Positions 9,128-15,763 of a stretch of 49,265 nt of DNA are shown here, piece after piece (position 1 is the stretch's first letter; each line of letters begins with the position of its first letter). A program made the translations under genes and the position numbers. Source of the DNA: an uncultured Bacteroides sp. (GTDB lineage Bacteria; Bacteroidota; Bacteroidia; Bacteroidales; Bacteroidaceae); the NCBI GenBank assembly GCA_944320735.1, contig CALUIQ010000171.1, positions 1 to 49,265 on the forward strand, written 5' to 3'. A model generated the notes under the pieces. The model made no database searches. It worked only from the letters and a program-made list of their open reading frames with translations, and was not told the DNA's origin.

Positions 9128-10132
9128 TTATTCCGAATGTCTGATGAAACGGGAGATTCTTTCATTTACAATTCGGAGGTAGGTGCGTTTCATTTTTTCG
9201 TTTAAGAAACTGTGGGCTACAAGTTTTGCAGTTTCATCAGGAAGTTGCGTGTATTTATCCAGTATTTCTTTGAGACGAGGTTCTGCAATTCCAATTCTTT
9301 TTCCAAACCGTTCAAAGTCGAGACGGCAGGGGTGGGAAGTCTTGTCCATTACGTCGCTCTTTACAATGTTGGGCGACAACCCGCCGTCAAGTCCAAAATC
9401 ATCTCCATTTACATGCAGGCAGGTGTTGAGCAGGTCGTATGCAGGCGCCAAACGATAATTGGTTCCATGAAGAATGAGCGAGAAGTTTTTTAAGTGGCCA
9501 TCGCCATTGCCATAGATGTAGTTGAAAAGTACCAGTTCAAAGAATCTTTCCATATCATCCATCCATTCAGCCACGTTCCTACGGATAGCGGAAGCAATGT
9601 CTTCATAACTGCCACTGTACTTGAAATGCAGGCCGCCAGTCAGCTCATAGCGTCCTATGATAGCCGCGAAGTCCTCCATGGTCTCTTTTGTTCCATCGGG
9701 CAAAATGTCAAATCGCTTGACTATATACACGGTTTGTCCGCTTGGGGTAAAGCATAATCCGTTGGCTGCGGTCTGTATGCCGTAAACTTGGGAAGCAATT
9801 TGCATAGTGAGGTGTTCGTTTGCGGGTATTTGCTTACGGTTCTGTAATGTTTTATCCCAAGGAGCGGGTTTTAATATATAGGTCGAACGTTCTTCATCGC
9901 GCGCAATTCTTATCTTCCCCTCCTCCACAACGGCTGGAAATTTCTCTTGCACACCCGAAACGGATATGCGATGTATGGCAGAGGCCAAGTCGCTCGTGTT
10001 GAGCATCTCGTCGATGTCAAAATCCAATACGGGACTCACTGTTTGGCCATCAAATAGGGCTTGCGCTCCTTTGGCACTGTATGTGGAGAATCCCTCCGCA
10101 AGGGTGGATGGGCAATTTTTAATTTCAATCAT
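9128..10132 (-). CDS. HipT-like serine/threonine kinase toxin (HipA C-terminal domain)
   Basis: A 334-residue HipA-family kinase lacking the N-terminal subdomain, which is encoded separately upstream. Kinase features: glycine-rich loop ISVSGVQEKF with Ser57 and Ser59, YILKP with Lys88, NEHLTMQIA, the catalytic loop NYIYGNGDGHLKN with Asp211, and metal-binding Asp233 in APAYDLL. The length and the paired serines match E. coli HipT, which is known to autophosphorylate on two serines of this loop and to inactivate tryptophanyl-tRNA synthetase. The target here is unknown. It overlaps the hipS-like gene by eight bases (ATGATTGA), so the two are translationally coupled. Confidence 0.85.
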   Translation of the reverse strand: MIEIKNCPSTLAEGFSTYSAKGAQALFDGQTVSPVLDFDIDEMLNTSDLASAIHRISVSGVQEKFPAVVEEGKIRIARDEERSTYILKPAPWDKTLQNRKQIPANEHLTMQIASQVYGIQTAANGLCFTPSGQTVYIVKRFDILPDGTKETMEDFAAIIGRYELTGGLHFKYSGSYEDIASAIRRNVAEWMDDMERFFELVLFNYIYGNGDGHLKNFSLILHGTNYRLAPAYDLLNTCLHVNGDDFGLDGGLSPNIVKSDVMDKTSHPCRLDFERFGKRIGIAEPRLKEILDKYTQLPDETAKLVAHSFLNEKMKRTYLRIVNERISRFIRHSE

Positions 10133-10460
10133 CTTTAATTTTTCTTACTTGTACCGCACCGATGACGTCTTTGTCTGCCATAGCCGTGAGCAAGCCGAAG
10201 AAATCTCTTTCGTCGATTCTCAGGTTTCGGCATATCACTTTGCGGTTGGTTCCTTCCGGCAACATATTCGCGAAAAAAGGAAACAGATATTCAGATTCAT
10301 AGGACTTGTTCCGCTTGGGCATTGTGACGGATATGGGCGGTAGCCCGGACGCGAGATAAGCATCGTCGTAACAAAACGTGTAACCTCTTCCGGGAACTTT
10401 CTCTGTCAACACTCCGGCTTTATGTTCGTTCACGTAAACATCCAGTTGTTTTATTCTCAT
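10125..10460 (-). CDS. HipS-like protein (HipA N-terminal subdomain, antitoxin candidate)
   Basis: A 111-residue protein corresponding to the N-terminal subdomain 1 of HipA: MRIKQLDVYVNEHKAGVLTE, then ISVTMP, LFPFFANMLPEGTNRK and a C-terminal region FFGLLTAMADKDVIGAVQV. The frame runs to 10535, but a promoter box at 10490-10497 would start the transcript near 10483, downstream of the upstream start codons. This supports the ATG at 10460. In the E. coli HipBST system the matching small protein HipS is the actual antitoxin that blocks the kinase; the same role is inferred here. It is followed by the kinase gene with an eight-base overlap. Confidence 0.8.
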   Translation of the reverse strand: MRIKQLDVYVNEHKAGVLTEKVPGRGYTFCYDDAYLASGLPPISVTMPKRNKSYESEYLFPFFANMLPEGTNRKVICRNLRIDERDFFGLLTAMADKDVIGAVQVRKIKDD

Positions 10461-10489
10461 GCTTGTCGTTCGTTTTCGGGTTTCCATCG

Positions 10490-10520
10490 CAAAGGTAGTG
10501 AAACTTATCGGGAAAACAAT
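10490..10520 (-). promoter_or_regulatory. Promoter of the hipS-hipT-like pair
   Basis: On the minus strand, TACCTTTG (10497 to 10490) fits TAnnTTTG, and ATTG (10520 to 10517) lies 19 bp upstream, the Bacteroides -33/-7 arrangement. Expected start near 10483, giving a 5' leader of about 23 bases to the ATG at 10460. Confidence 0.65.
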
Positions 10521-10588
10521 CCATTCTGCGTACAAAATGCGTAAATCGCTTATTATTAATTATTTATTGCAATAGCGCAGGGTGTGAA

Positions 10589-10715
10589 TGACAGGTTGGC
10601 ACCCTATATATGCGACTTTCTATTTACGCGCCTGCGAGACTGAATGTTAATGTCGTTAACATTCAACTACGCACGCACGATAAGGGAAGTCGATTTTTCG
10701 GGTGCCAACCTGTCA
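10589..10715. repeat. 127-bp long palindrome between HTH gene and hipS-like gene
   Basis: The ends are a perfect 16-bp inverted repeat, TGACAGGTTGGCACCC (10589-10604) and its complement (10700-10715). The interior is also imperfectly self-complementary: CGACTT words at mirrored positions and a central perfect 9-bp dyad GAATGTTAA/TTAACATTC (10642-10664) with a 5-base loop. As RNA it would fold into one long hairpin. It begins 17 bp after the stop of the HTH gene and ends before the hipS promoter. It may be a MITE-like element, a transcription barrier or a regulator site. Confidence 0.8.
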
Positions 10716-10731
10716 CAGTCGGGTTCAGGCA

Positions 10732-11031
10732 CTATGTTCGGGTACGTGCTTCAAAGTCTTTTTCTAAACTGAGCAACAGCTCGTTAAGCATTTCCCTGCG
10801 GTCTTCCTTGCATTCTTCTTGAATGAAGGGTATCAGTTCGCGCAGTACGGCGTAGTAAGCGTACAGGTTGGGAGTTTCGCCCCGCAGCACTTTTTTGAAG
10901 GTGTTGGGGGAGATGCGCCCGTTCTTGCAAATCTGTTTTTGGTTCAAAACTCGTCTTTGGTGAATGCAGATTTCGATATGCTGCTTCAAGTAAGCACCCA
11001 AATGGATGCATTGCTTATGATTTTTCTTCAT
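10732..11031 (-). CDS. Small HTH protein, candidate HipB-like regulator
   Basis: A 99-residue basic protein with a helix-turn-helix-like central stretch: QKQICKNGRISPNTFKKVL followed by RGETPNLYAYYAVLREL, where 'ISPNTFKKVLRGE' resembles the recognition helix of XRE/lambda-repressor folds. The C-terminus is an acidic/basic helix. It lies on the same strand and upstream of the hipS- and hipT-like genes, the order of HipBST. However, 271 bases with a long palindrome and a separate promoter lie between, so it is not a tight operon partner. The DNA-binding role and the partnership are inferred. It is divergent from the VirE-type gene. Confidence 0.55.
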   Translation of the reverse strand: MKKNHKQCIHLGAYLKQHIEICIHQRRVLNQKQICKNGRISPNTFKKVLRGETPNLYAYYAVLRELIPFIQEECKEDRREMLNELLLSLEKDFEARTRT

Positions 11032-11157
11032 AATGCGTTGTCATTTAAATAGTTTACAATAATCAAGAATGCGTTGTTTAGCTTTGGAAGCAGCGGGCGC
11101 AAGTTAGTCGGAGTTGTTAATATGACAAAATTTTTATCCCATATGTGAGAAAAGTTC

Positions 11158-11190
11158 GTTGGGAGGTTTATGGGACGTTGCCTACCTTTG
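11158..11190 (+). promoter_or_regulatory. Promoter of the VirE/VapE-type gene
   Basis: GTTG at 11158-11161 and TACCTTTG at 11183-11190 are separated by 21 bp, matching the Bacteroides -33/-7 layout. Expected start near 11197, 28 bases before the ATG at 11225. This argues against the upstream in-frame start at 11159. Confidence 0.7.
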
Positions 11191-11224
11191 CAGCCGTTTT
11201 ACAAATTATAAAGCTAAAAAAAGA

Positions 11225-13321
11225 ATGGACATAAGCGTTAACAATTTATTAGTCAGCCTTTTAAAAGGTTATGCGGACATTTGTCCCACCGAGGTAAAGT
11301 TGGAAACTATTGTTGAGATGATTCGGAGCGATTCGTTGGTTGCCCGGTCGACCGAGCTTCACCGTTACTACTTGGCGCAAGGTAAGGATAAGGCGGCTTC
11401 GCGCGAGAAATCCGGTACTCCTTGTTTCGCCGTGGCGGTGCGCTTCAGCGGCGGTAAGCGGAAAGAAAACATTGCGGAGTGGACTTCGCTCTGCTTGGCG
11501 GACTTCGACCACATCGAAGCGGGGCAGATGGAGCGTTGCCTGAGGTTGATACGGGAAGATTCGCACACGTTACTGGCTTATACCACCATCAGCGGGACGG
11601 GCATCCGCGTCATTAGTACTTATGAGCCGGGGAATCGGTGTACCATATGTACGCCGCAAGTGTTGTATCGGCTGGCTTTTGAACAGATGAACACTTATTA
11701 CCGGACGCTGACGGGACTGGCTTATGACGAGAAGTGCAAAAACGCCACCCGGTTGAGCGGGCTGGCGCACGACCCGAATGTGTATTACCATCCAGATGCC
11801 GTCCCCTTTGTGGTGGATAAGGCGGAAAAGCAAGCGCGACGGGCATCCAAACTGTCTGCCCGTGGAGAGAAGCGCCTGAAGCGTGTGGTACAAGTCATTG
11901 AACACCAATTGGAGGAGGAAGGCGTAGCCTACGAGCCGCATCACCACAACGAGTACATTATGCGCACAGGTTATTTGCTCAATGCTTACGGGGTAGACCC
12001 GAATTTGAGCATAGACTGGGCGGTGAAGCGTTTTACTGATTACGATGGCGATGTGGAGGGCATTATCCGCTCTTGCTACAGGCAGACGGAAGAGTATGGG
12101 ACGCTCCAGTTGCCCTCAAAGAGCAAGAATGATGACAGTGAAAACTTTTTCGCCTCCGTCGCCGAGATAGAGTCTTTCCTCGCCTCGAAAGGCAGCTTCA
12201 GGCTGAACACGGTGACGGGCAAGTGTGAGTTCGCGCCCGCCGGAGGAGAAGACTTCACCGACCTGACGGACCGCCACGTCAGCACATTGTGGGCGCAGAT
12301 GGACAAGGAGGTGAAGCCGCTGCGCATCGGCGACCTGCGGACGGTGTTGCAGTCGGAGTTTGTGCCGCTGTACAACCCTTTCCGCCAGTACTTCGACGGG
12401 TTGCGGCCGTGGGACGGCGTGACGGACCACATCGGGCAGCTGGCCGCCCGCGTCCACGTCAGCCACGGGGCCGACTTGTTTCCGCGCTGCTTCAAGAAGT
12501 GGCTGGTGGCGATGGTGGCCTCGCTGCTGGACGCGGAGGTGGTGAACCACCAGATTTTGGTGCTGATAGGCCGCCAGGGCATCTACAAGACCACGTGGCT
12601 GAACAACCTGCTGCCGCCTGCGCTGCGCCGCTACTTCTACTTGAAGAGCGACAGCCGCAACATCTCGAAGGACGATGTGCTAACGCTGGCCGAGTTTGCC
12701 GTGGTGTGCCTGGAGGAGCTGGACGAACTGGACGGGCGTGAGTTGAACCGCCTGAAGGCGCTCACCACGCAGCGCAACGTGAACGAGCGCGCCGCCTACG
12801 CCCACTTCAAGGAGGTGCGCGCCCACATCGCCAGCTTCTGTGGCACCAGTAACCACGTCCACATCTTGAACGACATCAGCGGCAACCGCCGATGGATGCC
12901 TTTCGAGGTGCAAAGCATCGACAGCCCTTACTTGCACGAGGTGGACTACGAGGGTGTCTACGCACAGGCTTACGCCTTGTCGCAGGGCGGTTTCGCTTAT
13001 TGGTTGGAAGGGGAGGAGATGGAGGAGCTGAACCGTCACAATGCCCACTACGAGGTGCCTTGCCTGGAGGAGGAGCTTATCTTGACCCACTACCGCCGCC
13101 CCTTGCCGGGCGAAGAGGGCATCTTCGTCACCGTCACGGACATCCTGGCCCGCATCAACGCCGGCCTGCGCGAGAAGCTGAGTCCCGTGAAGATAGGCAT
13201 CGTGATGAAGCGCATAGGCTTCGAGCAGATACGCACGGCGGGCAAGCGCGGTTACCGGGTAGTGGAGCTGAACGGGGATGAAATCTACCGCAACCGCCAG
13301 GCGTTGGCGCGGTACAACTGA
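11225..13321 (+). CDS. VirE N-terminal / VapE-type primase-helicase-like protein
   Basis: About 698 residues. The N-terminal part (residues 40-180) matches the BT4734-like/VirE-N domain: LADFDHIEAG with Asp93 and Asp95, then TTISGTGIRVIS, a pattern like archaeo-eukaryotic primase folds. The C-terminal part is a VapE-type P-loop NTPase: LIGRQGIYKTTWLNNLLP (Walker A, about residue 447), VVCLEELDEL (Walker B, about 497) and FCGTSN (sensor, about 538). Similar proteins occur in phage satellites and mobile elements and, in Bacteroides, next to capsule loci with DUF4248, HU-like, smalltalk and amidase genes, exactly as here. Biochemical function is not established. An intrinsic terminator follows. 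Confidence 0.85.
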   Translation: MDISVNNLLVSLLKGYADICPTEVKLETIVEMIRSDSLVARSTELHRYYLAQGKDKAASREKSGTPCFAVAVRFSGGKRKENIAEWTSLCLADFDHIEAGQMERCLRLIREDSHTLLAYTTISGTGIRVISTYEPGNRCTICTPQVLYRLAFEQMNTYYRTLTGLAYDEKCKNATRLSGLAHDPNVYYHPDAVPFVVDKAEKQARRASKLSARGEKRLKRVVQVIEHQLEEEGVAYEPHHHNEYIMRTGYLLNAYGVDPNLSIDWAVKRFTDYDGDVEGIIRSCYRQTEEYGTLQLPSKSKNDDSENFFASVAEIESFLASKGSFRLNTVTGKCEFAPAGGEDFTDLTDRHVSTLWAQMDKEVKPLRIGDLRTVLQSEFVPLYNPFRQYFDGLRPWDGVTDHIGQLAARVHVSHGADLFPRCFKKWLVAMVASLLDAEVVNHQILVLIGRQGIYKTTWLNNLLPPALRRYFYLKSDSRNISKDDVLTLAEFAVVCLEELDELDGRELNRLKALTTQRNVNERAAYAHFKEVRAHIASFCGTSNHVHILNDISGNRRWMPFEVQSIDSPYLHEVDYEGVYAQAYALSQGGFAYWLEGEEMEELNRHNAHYEVPCLEEELILTHYRRPLPGEEGIFVTVTDILARINAGLREKLSPVKIGIVMKRIGFEQIRTAGKRGYRVVELNGDEIYRNRQALARYN

Positions 13322-13345
13322 ATGATAAATGGTTCATGATGAATG

Positions 13346-13385
13346 AAAACCTGTGGTTTGTACGATGCAAACCACAGGTTTTTTA
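13346..13385 (+). terminator. Intrinsic terminator after the VirE/VapE gene
   Basis: A 15-bp stem AAAACCTGTGGTTTG (13346-13360) pairs with 13368-13382 across a 7-base loop and is followed by T residues. It is formed by the first two units of the 22-bp tandem array. Confidence 0.75.
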
Positions 13386-13456
13386 GTTATAAACCTATGT
13401 TTTTGGAGTTGCAAACCTATGGTTTATGAAGCGCAAACCTATGGTTCGCCGAGAGC
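13347..13456. repeat. Five tandem 22-bp units (iteron-like)
   Basis: Five consecutive 22-bp units start at 13347, 13369, 13391, 13413 and 13435. Each begins AAACC; the consensus core AAACCTATGGTTT is a perfect dyad AAACC-TAT-GGTTT. Units 4 and 5 share the first 12 bases, unit 3 lacks one G, and units 1 and 2 carry TGTG and its complement so that they pair into the terminator. The last unit runs into the 3' end of the DUF4248 gene. The spacing is close to two helical turns, so proteins bound to each unit would lie on one face of the DNA. Confidence 0.75.
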
Positions 13457-13675
13457 TTCCACAATCATCCGCACGTGCACCGGCATATACATGCGACTGT
13501 GTGGCTGGCAGCCCGCCGAGACGAGCCGCTGCCGCAAGTTCGGGTAATAGTCTATCCAACTCTGAAGTTTCCTGTAGGCCACTTGTGGGCTAAGCGCGGG
13601 AAAATAGCACTGCGCCAACTCCGTGCGGCCGTATGCGCGAATGTCAAAATGTTCCATAACCGTGTTGTATTCCAT
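13439..13675 (-). CDS. DUF4248 protein
   Basis: A 78-residue protein of the DUF4248 family: FDIRAYGRTELAQCYFPALS, then AYRKLQSWIDYYP and a C-terminal MYMPVHVRMIVEALGEP. The family has a helix-turn-helix-like look (short helices with an RKL segment) and is nearly always found beside the VirE-N and HU-like genes in Bacteroides; its function is unknown. The start could also be the ATG at 13657. A box TATCTTTA (13699 to 13692) one base off the -7 consensus lies just upstream. Its coding 3' end overlaps the last unit of the 22-bp array. Confidence 0.8.
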   Translation of the reverse strand: MEYNTVMEHFDIRAYGRTELAQCYFPALSPQVAYRKLQSWIDYYPNLRQRLVSAGCQPHSRMYMPVHVRMIVEALGEP

Positions 13676-13736
13676 TTGTTTATTATGACGTAAAGATACA
13701 AAAAAATGACTGTCCCGCCATACTTTTCCCTGTCAA

Positions 13737-13823
13737 TAATCAACTATAATCAACCTTAATCAACCACAATCTATCCCTGCATACAATAAGCGTCAAACCG
13801 CCCTCCGCCCCGCCTTATCTTTG
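13737..13823 (+). promoter_or_regulatory. Helically phased repeats and -7 box before the HU-like gene
   Basis: TAATCAAC occurs exactly at 13737, 13747 and 13757 (10-bp period), with a degenerate fourth copy at 13767. A -7 box TATCTTTG lies at 13816-13823 with no clear -33 element. The repeats would sit about 45-80 bp upstream of the start, a usual activator position. The stretch 13676-13992 otherwise contains only the inverted repeat at 13841-13960. Confidence 0.5.
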
Positions 13824-13840
13824 TGCCAGCAAAAAGAGAA

Positions 13841-13960
13841 GCGGCCGGAGGCCGCAATTGACAATTAACAATGGACAATTGACAATGATTTGCTAATCAA
13901 TATCCAACTCATTGTATTTGTCAATTATCAATTGTCAATTGTCAATTGTGCGCTCCGCGC
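13841..13960. repeat. Inverted repeat rich in CAATTGACAATTAAC words
   Basis: A 120-bp element opening with the dyad GCGGCCGGAGGCCGC, then CAATTGACAATTAACAATGG, and closing with the inverse words CAATTATCAATTGTCAATTG and GCGCTCCGCGC. The first ~75 bp are repeated almost exactly at 49154-49265. It lies in the 5' leader of the HU-like gene. Confidence 0.85.
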
Positions 13961-13992
13961 ACATATCATTGTCTAACTAAATTTGTTGTATT

Positions 13993-14502
13993 ATGATTTT
14001 GTATCAAAAGTATCAAATGAAAGGGGAACTTCCCAGCAACGGGTTGTGGTACGCCCGCCCGGTAATCAACGAGACGTATGACATCGAGGCATTGTCCAAG
14101 CACATGTCCAAGCACAACACGCCTTTCTCGCCCGGCGTCATCAAGGGCGTGCTGGCGGACATGGTGGCTTGCATCAAGGAACTGGTGTTGGACGGCAAGA
14201 ACGTGAAGCTGGACGACCTGGCAATTTTCTCCGTGGGCATCGTGACCGACCACGGCGCGGAGTCTGCCGAAGCGTTCAAGGTGTCGGAACACATCAAGGG
14301 GCTGAAGCTGCGTGCCCGTGCCACGGGCGAGCTGAGCAGTGCCAAGATAAACTTGGAAGGAACCCTGCGCGAACAAAAGGCGTACTACGTGGACGACGAG
14401 ACCACCGGAAGCGGCACCACTCCCGATGACAACGAGGAGGACAACGACCCGTCGGGCGGCAGCGGAACGGATGGCGGCGTGACGGAAGACCCGCTGGCAT
14501 AA
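13993..14502 (+). CDS. HU-like DNA-binding protein
   Basis: A 169-residue relative of HU/IHF proteins of the Bacteroidales type. The N-terminal 125 residues carry the fold: LSKHMSKHNTPFSPGVIKG, LADMVACIKELVLDGKNVKL, DDLAIFSVGIVTDHG and AFKVSEHIKGLKLRARATG. The last 40 residues form an acidic Gly/Ser/Thr/Asp tail that looks disordered. It would bind DNA as a dimer and affect local architecture or transcription. It follows a 120-bp palindromic leader and precedes a terminator, the smalltalk gene and the amidase. This gene set is typically found together near capsule loci; target sites are unknown. Confidence 0.85.
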   Translation: MILYQKYQMKGELPSNGLWYARPVINETYDIEALSKHMSKHNTPFSPGVIKGVLADMVACIKELVLDGKNVKLDDLAIFSVGIVTDHGAESAEAFKVSEHIKGLKLRARATGELSSAKINLEGTLREQKAYYVDDETTGSGTTPDDNEEDNDPSGGSGTDGGVTEDPLA

Positions 14503-14504
14503 AT

Positions 14505-14562
14505 TCATTTACAATTTAGCAATTTACAATTTACGATTTGTTAGAGTGTAAACGGGAATTTA
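14505..14562. repeat. 58-bp repeat ending in the AAACGGGAATTTA border box
   Basis: Begins TCATTTACAATTTAGCAATT and continues GATTTGTTAGAGTG, ending in AAACGGGAATTTA (14550-14562). The first 44 bases are identical at 21307-21350 and the whole 58 bp differ there by only two bases. The final 13-mer recurs at 15504, 21352, 47838 and 49141. Confidence 0.85.
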
Positions 14563-14583
14563 GCGCGCGCAAGCGCGCTTTTA
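14562..14583 (+). terminator. GCAA-loop hairpin after the HU-like gene
   Basis: GCGCGC stem with a GCAA loop (AGCGCGCGCAAGCGCGCT) followed by TTT, 60 bases after the HU-like stop. Short T-run, so efficiency is uncertain. Confidence 0.6.
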
Positions 14584-14584
14584 A

Positions 14585-14684
14585 TGAAGAATTAAGAATG
14601 ATGAGTGAAGAATGACAAAAGAACTCTCCTCCTTCCGGAAGGAGGGGAGTTTATTACCCAATTCTTCATTCTTAATTCTTCATT
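14585..14684. repeat. Inverted repeat with GAAGAATTAAGAATG arms
   Basis: Left arm TGAAGAATTAAGAATGATGA, right arm ATTCTTCATTCTTAATTCTT then CAT, with an inner G+C-rich hairpin CTCCTCCTTCC/GGAAGGAGGGGAG around 14622-14651. A separate intergenic repeat type from its neighbours. The 460-base stretch 14503-14962 contains only such repeats and the terminator. Confidence 0.8.
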
Positions 14685-14705
14685 TAATAAGTAACTAATC
14701 AAATA

Positions 14706-14940
14706 TGGCACACAGATGACACAGATGAGACTGATTTTTAAGGGGGCTTCGCCCTGTCACCCCGAGCGTAGTCGAGGGGTCTCACGTAGCGCATACTCAG
14801 TATTATATGAGATGTTTCGACTACGCTCGACATGACAAAAGAGAAAAAATCTCTGTGTCTTTGTGTCTCCGTGTTTGAATAAAAAATAAATCTGCGTCAT
14901 CTGTGTTATCTGCGGCTGAAAAATCTGATAACACATCATT
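14706..14940. repeat. Nested palindrome, CCGCAGATGAC family (diverged left arm)
   Basis: The left arm carries CACAGATGACACAGATG and the right arm ATCTGCGTCATCTGTG and ATCTGCGGCTGAAAAATC. Nested inside are a GTCACCCCGAGCGTAGTCGA / CGACTACGCTCGACATGAC inverted pair and a right-hand module CTCTGTGTCTTTGTGTCTCC also found in the copy at 47838. So it is a composite of at least three palindromic modules. Confidence 0.8.
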
Positions 14941-14962
14941 TAACAATAAAAAATAAAGAGTT

Positions 14963-15079
14963 ATGGCAACAACAACTACTACCAAGAAATCTGTGTGGAG
15001 CATTGTGCTCAAGGCGATAGTGGCCGTGGCGACCGCCCTGGCCGGAGTGTTCGGAATCTCATCCTGCGTGAGCCAATGA
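14963..15079 (+). CDS. Smalltalk protein (38-residue membrane peptide)
   Basis: A 38-codon gene: MATTTTTKKSVWSIVLKAIV then a hydrophobic stretch with ALAGVFGISSC and a short tail ending VSQ. Threonine-rich N-terminus, KK, one hydrophobic segment and a Cys near the end match the small Bacteroidales family named smalltalk, found immediately before an N-acetylmuramoyl-L-alanine amidase. It overlaps the amidase start by four bases (ATGA), so translation is coupled. Single membrane helix or short lipoprotein-like anchor is inferred; function unknown. Confidence 0.8.
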   Translation: MATTTTTKKSVWSIVLKAIVAVATALAGVFGISSCVSQ

Positions 15080-15501
15080 GAACCGTCACGCTGATTATCC
15101 TTCATTGCTCTGCCACCCGCGAGGGGCAGAGCTTTGATTTTGAACAGTGCCGCGAGGACCACATCAGGCACCGTGGCTTCAGTGACATCGGCTACCACTT
15201 CTACGTCACGCGCGACGGGGTGGTGCACAACGGCCGGCCGTTGGAGCGTATCGGGGCGCACTGCCTGCACCACAACCGCCACAGCATCGGCGTGTGTTAC
15301 GAAGGCGGCCTGGACCGTGAAGGCCGTCCCAAGGACACCCGTACCGTGCGCCAAAAGATAGCTCTGGAAGCACTGTTGCAGGAACTGAAACGGATGTTTC
15401 CGCGCGCACTCATCGTAGGCCATCGGAACCTGAACCCGCAGAAAGCCTGCCCTTGCTTCGATGCGGCGGGGGAGTATGAAGTTCATTCGACAAATGCGTA
15501 G
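15076..15501 (+). CDS. N-acetylmuramoyl-L-alanine amidase (amidase_2, T7-lysozyme-like)
   Basis: A 141-residue single-domain amidase that would cut the bond between N-acetylmuramic acid and L-alanine in peptidoglycan. The start is the ATG overlapping the smalltalk stop, not the upstream frame start at 14995. It opens MRTVTLIILHCSATREGQSF, with zinc-ligand candidate His10, then GYHFYVTRDG, SIGVCYEGG, GHRNLN (His116) and KACPCFD (Lys123, Cys125), the T7 lysozyme pattern. There is no signal peptide, so export would need a holin-like partner or another route, or its target is not the cell's own periplasmic wall. It is the last gene of the module. Confidence 0.88.
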   Translation: MRTVTLIILHCSATREGQSFDFEQCREDHIRHRGFSDIGYHFYVTRDGVVHNGRPLERIGAHCLHHNRHSIGVCYEGGLDREGRPKDTRTVRQKIALEALLQELKRMFPRALIVGHRNLNPQKACPCFDAAGEYEVHSTNA

Positions 15502-15503
15502 GT

Positions 15504-15740
15504 AAATGGGTATTTAGCTGTGTGTCTATTTTTCAGCCGCAGATGACGCGGATGACACAGATTCTTTCATTTCTAGGAGTTAGAAGGAGTTATGCCCTCG
15601 GCAGGAGTAAAAGGAGTTAAAAAGCCGATACCTTTTTCTATTGGCCTATAACTCCGGGCGAAGCCCTAACTCCTTTTAACTCCCGATAATTCCTTAAAAG
15701 AATAAAATCTGCGTCATCCGCGTCATCTGCGGCTGAAAAA
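15504..15740. repeat. Nested palindrome, CCGCAGATGAC family, copy near cobS
   Basis: Starts with the border box AAATGGGTATTTA (15504-15516), then TTTTTCAGCCGCAGATGACG, an inner module of AAGGAGTTA/TAACTCCTT words with GCCGATACCTTTTTCTATTG, and the right arm AATCTGCGTCATCCGCGTCA to CTGCGGCTGAAAAA. Near-identical in sequence and orientation to the copy at 21307-21614. It lies beyond the 3' end of cobS and the amidase gene, so it could also act as a transcript end. Confidence 0.9.
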
Positions 15741-15763
15741 TGAACAGTATAAACTAAATATGA

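Noticed and set aside
10589..10715. Invertible promoter switch flanked by 16-bp inverted repeats
   Set aside because: No TAnnTTTG promoter lies between the repeats and no invertase gene is present; the inner region is itself palindromic, so a hairpin or MITE explains it better. Kept only as an alternative.
13347..13456. CRISPR array
   Set aside because: Units are 22 bp with a 13-bp core and no constant-repeat/variable-spacer structure; no cas genes.
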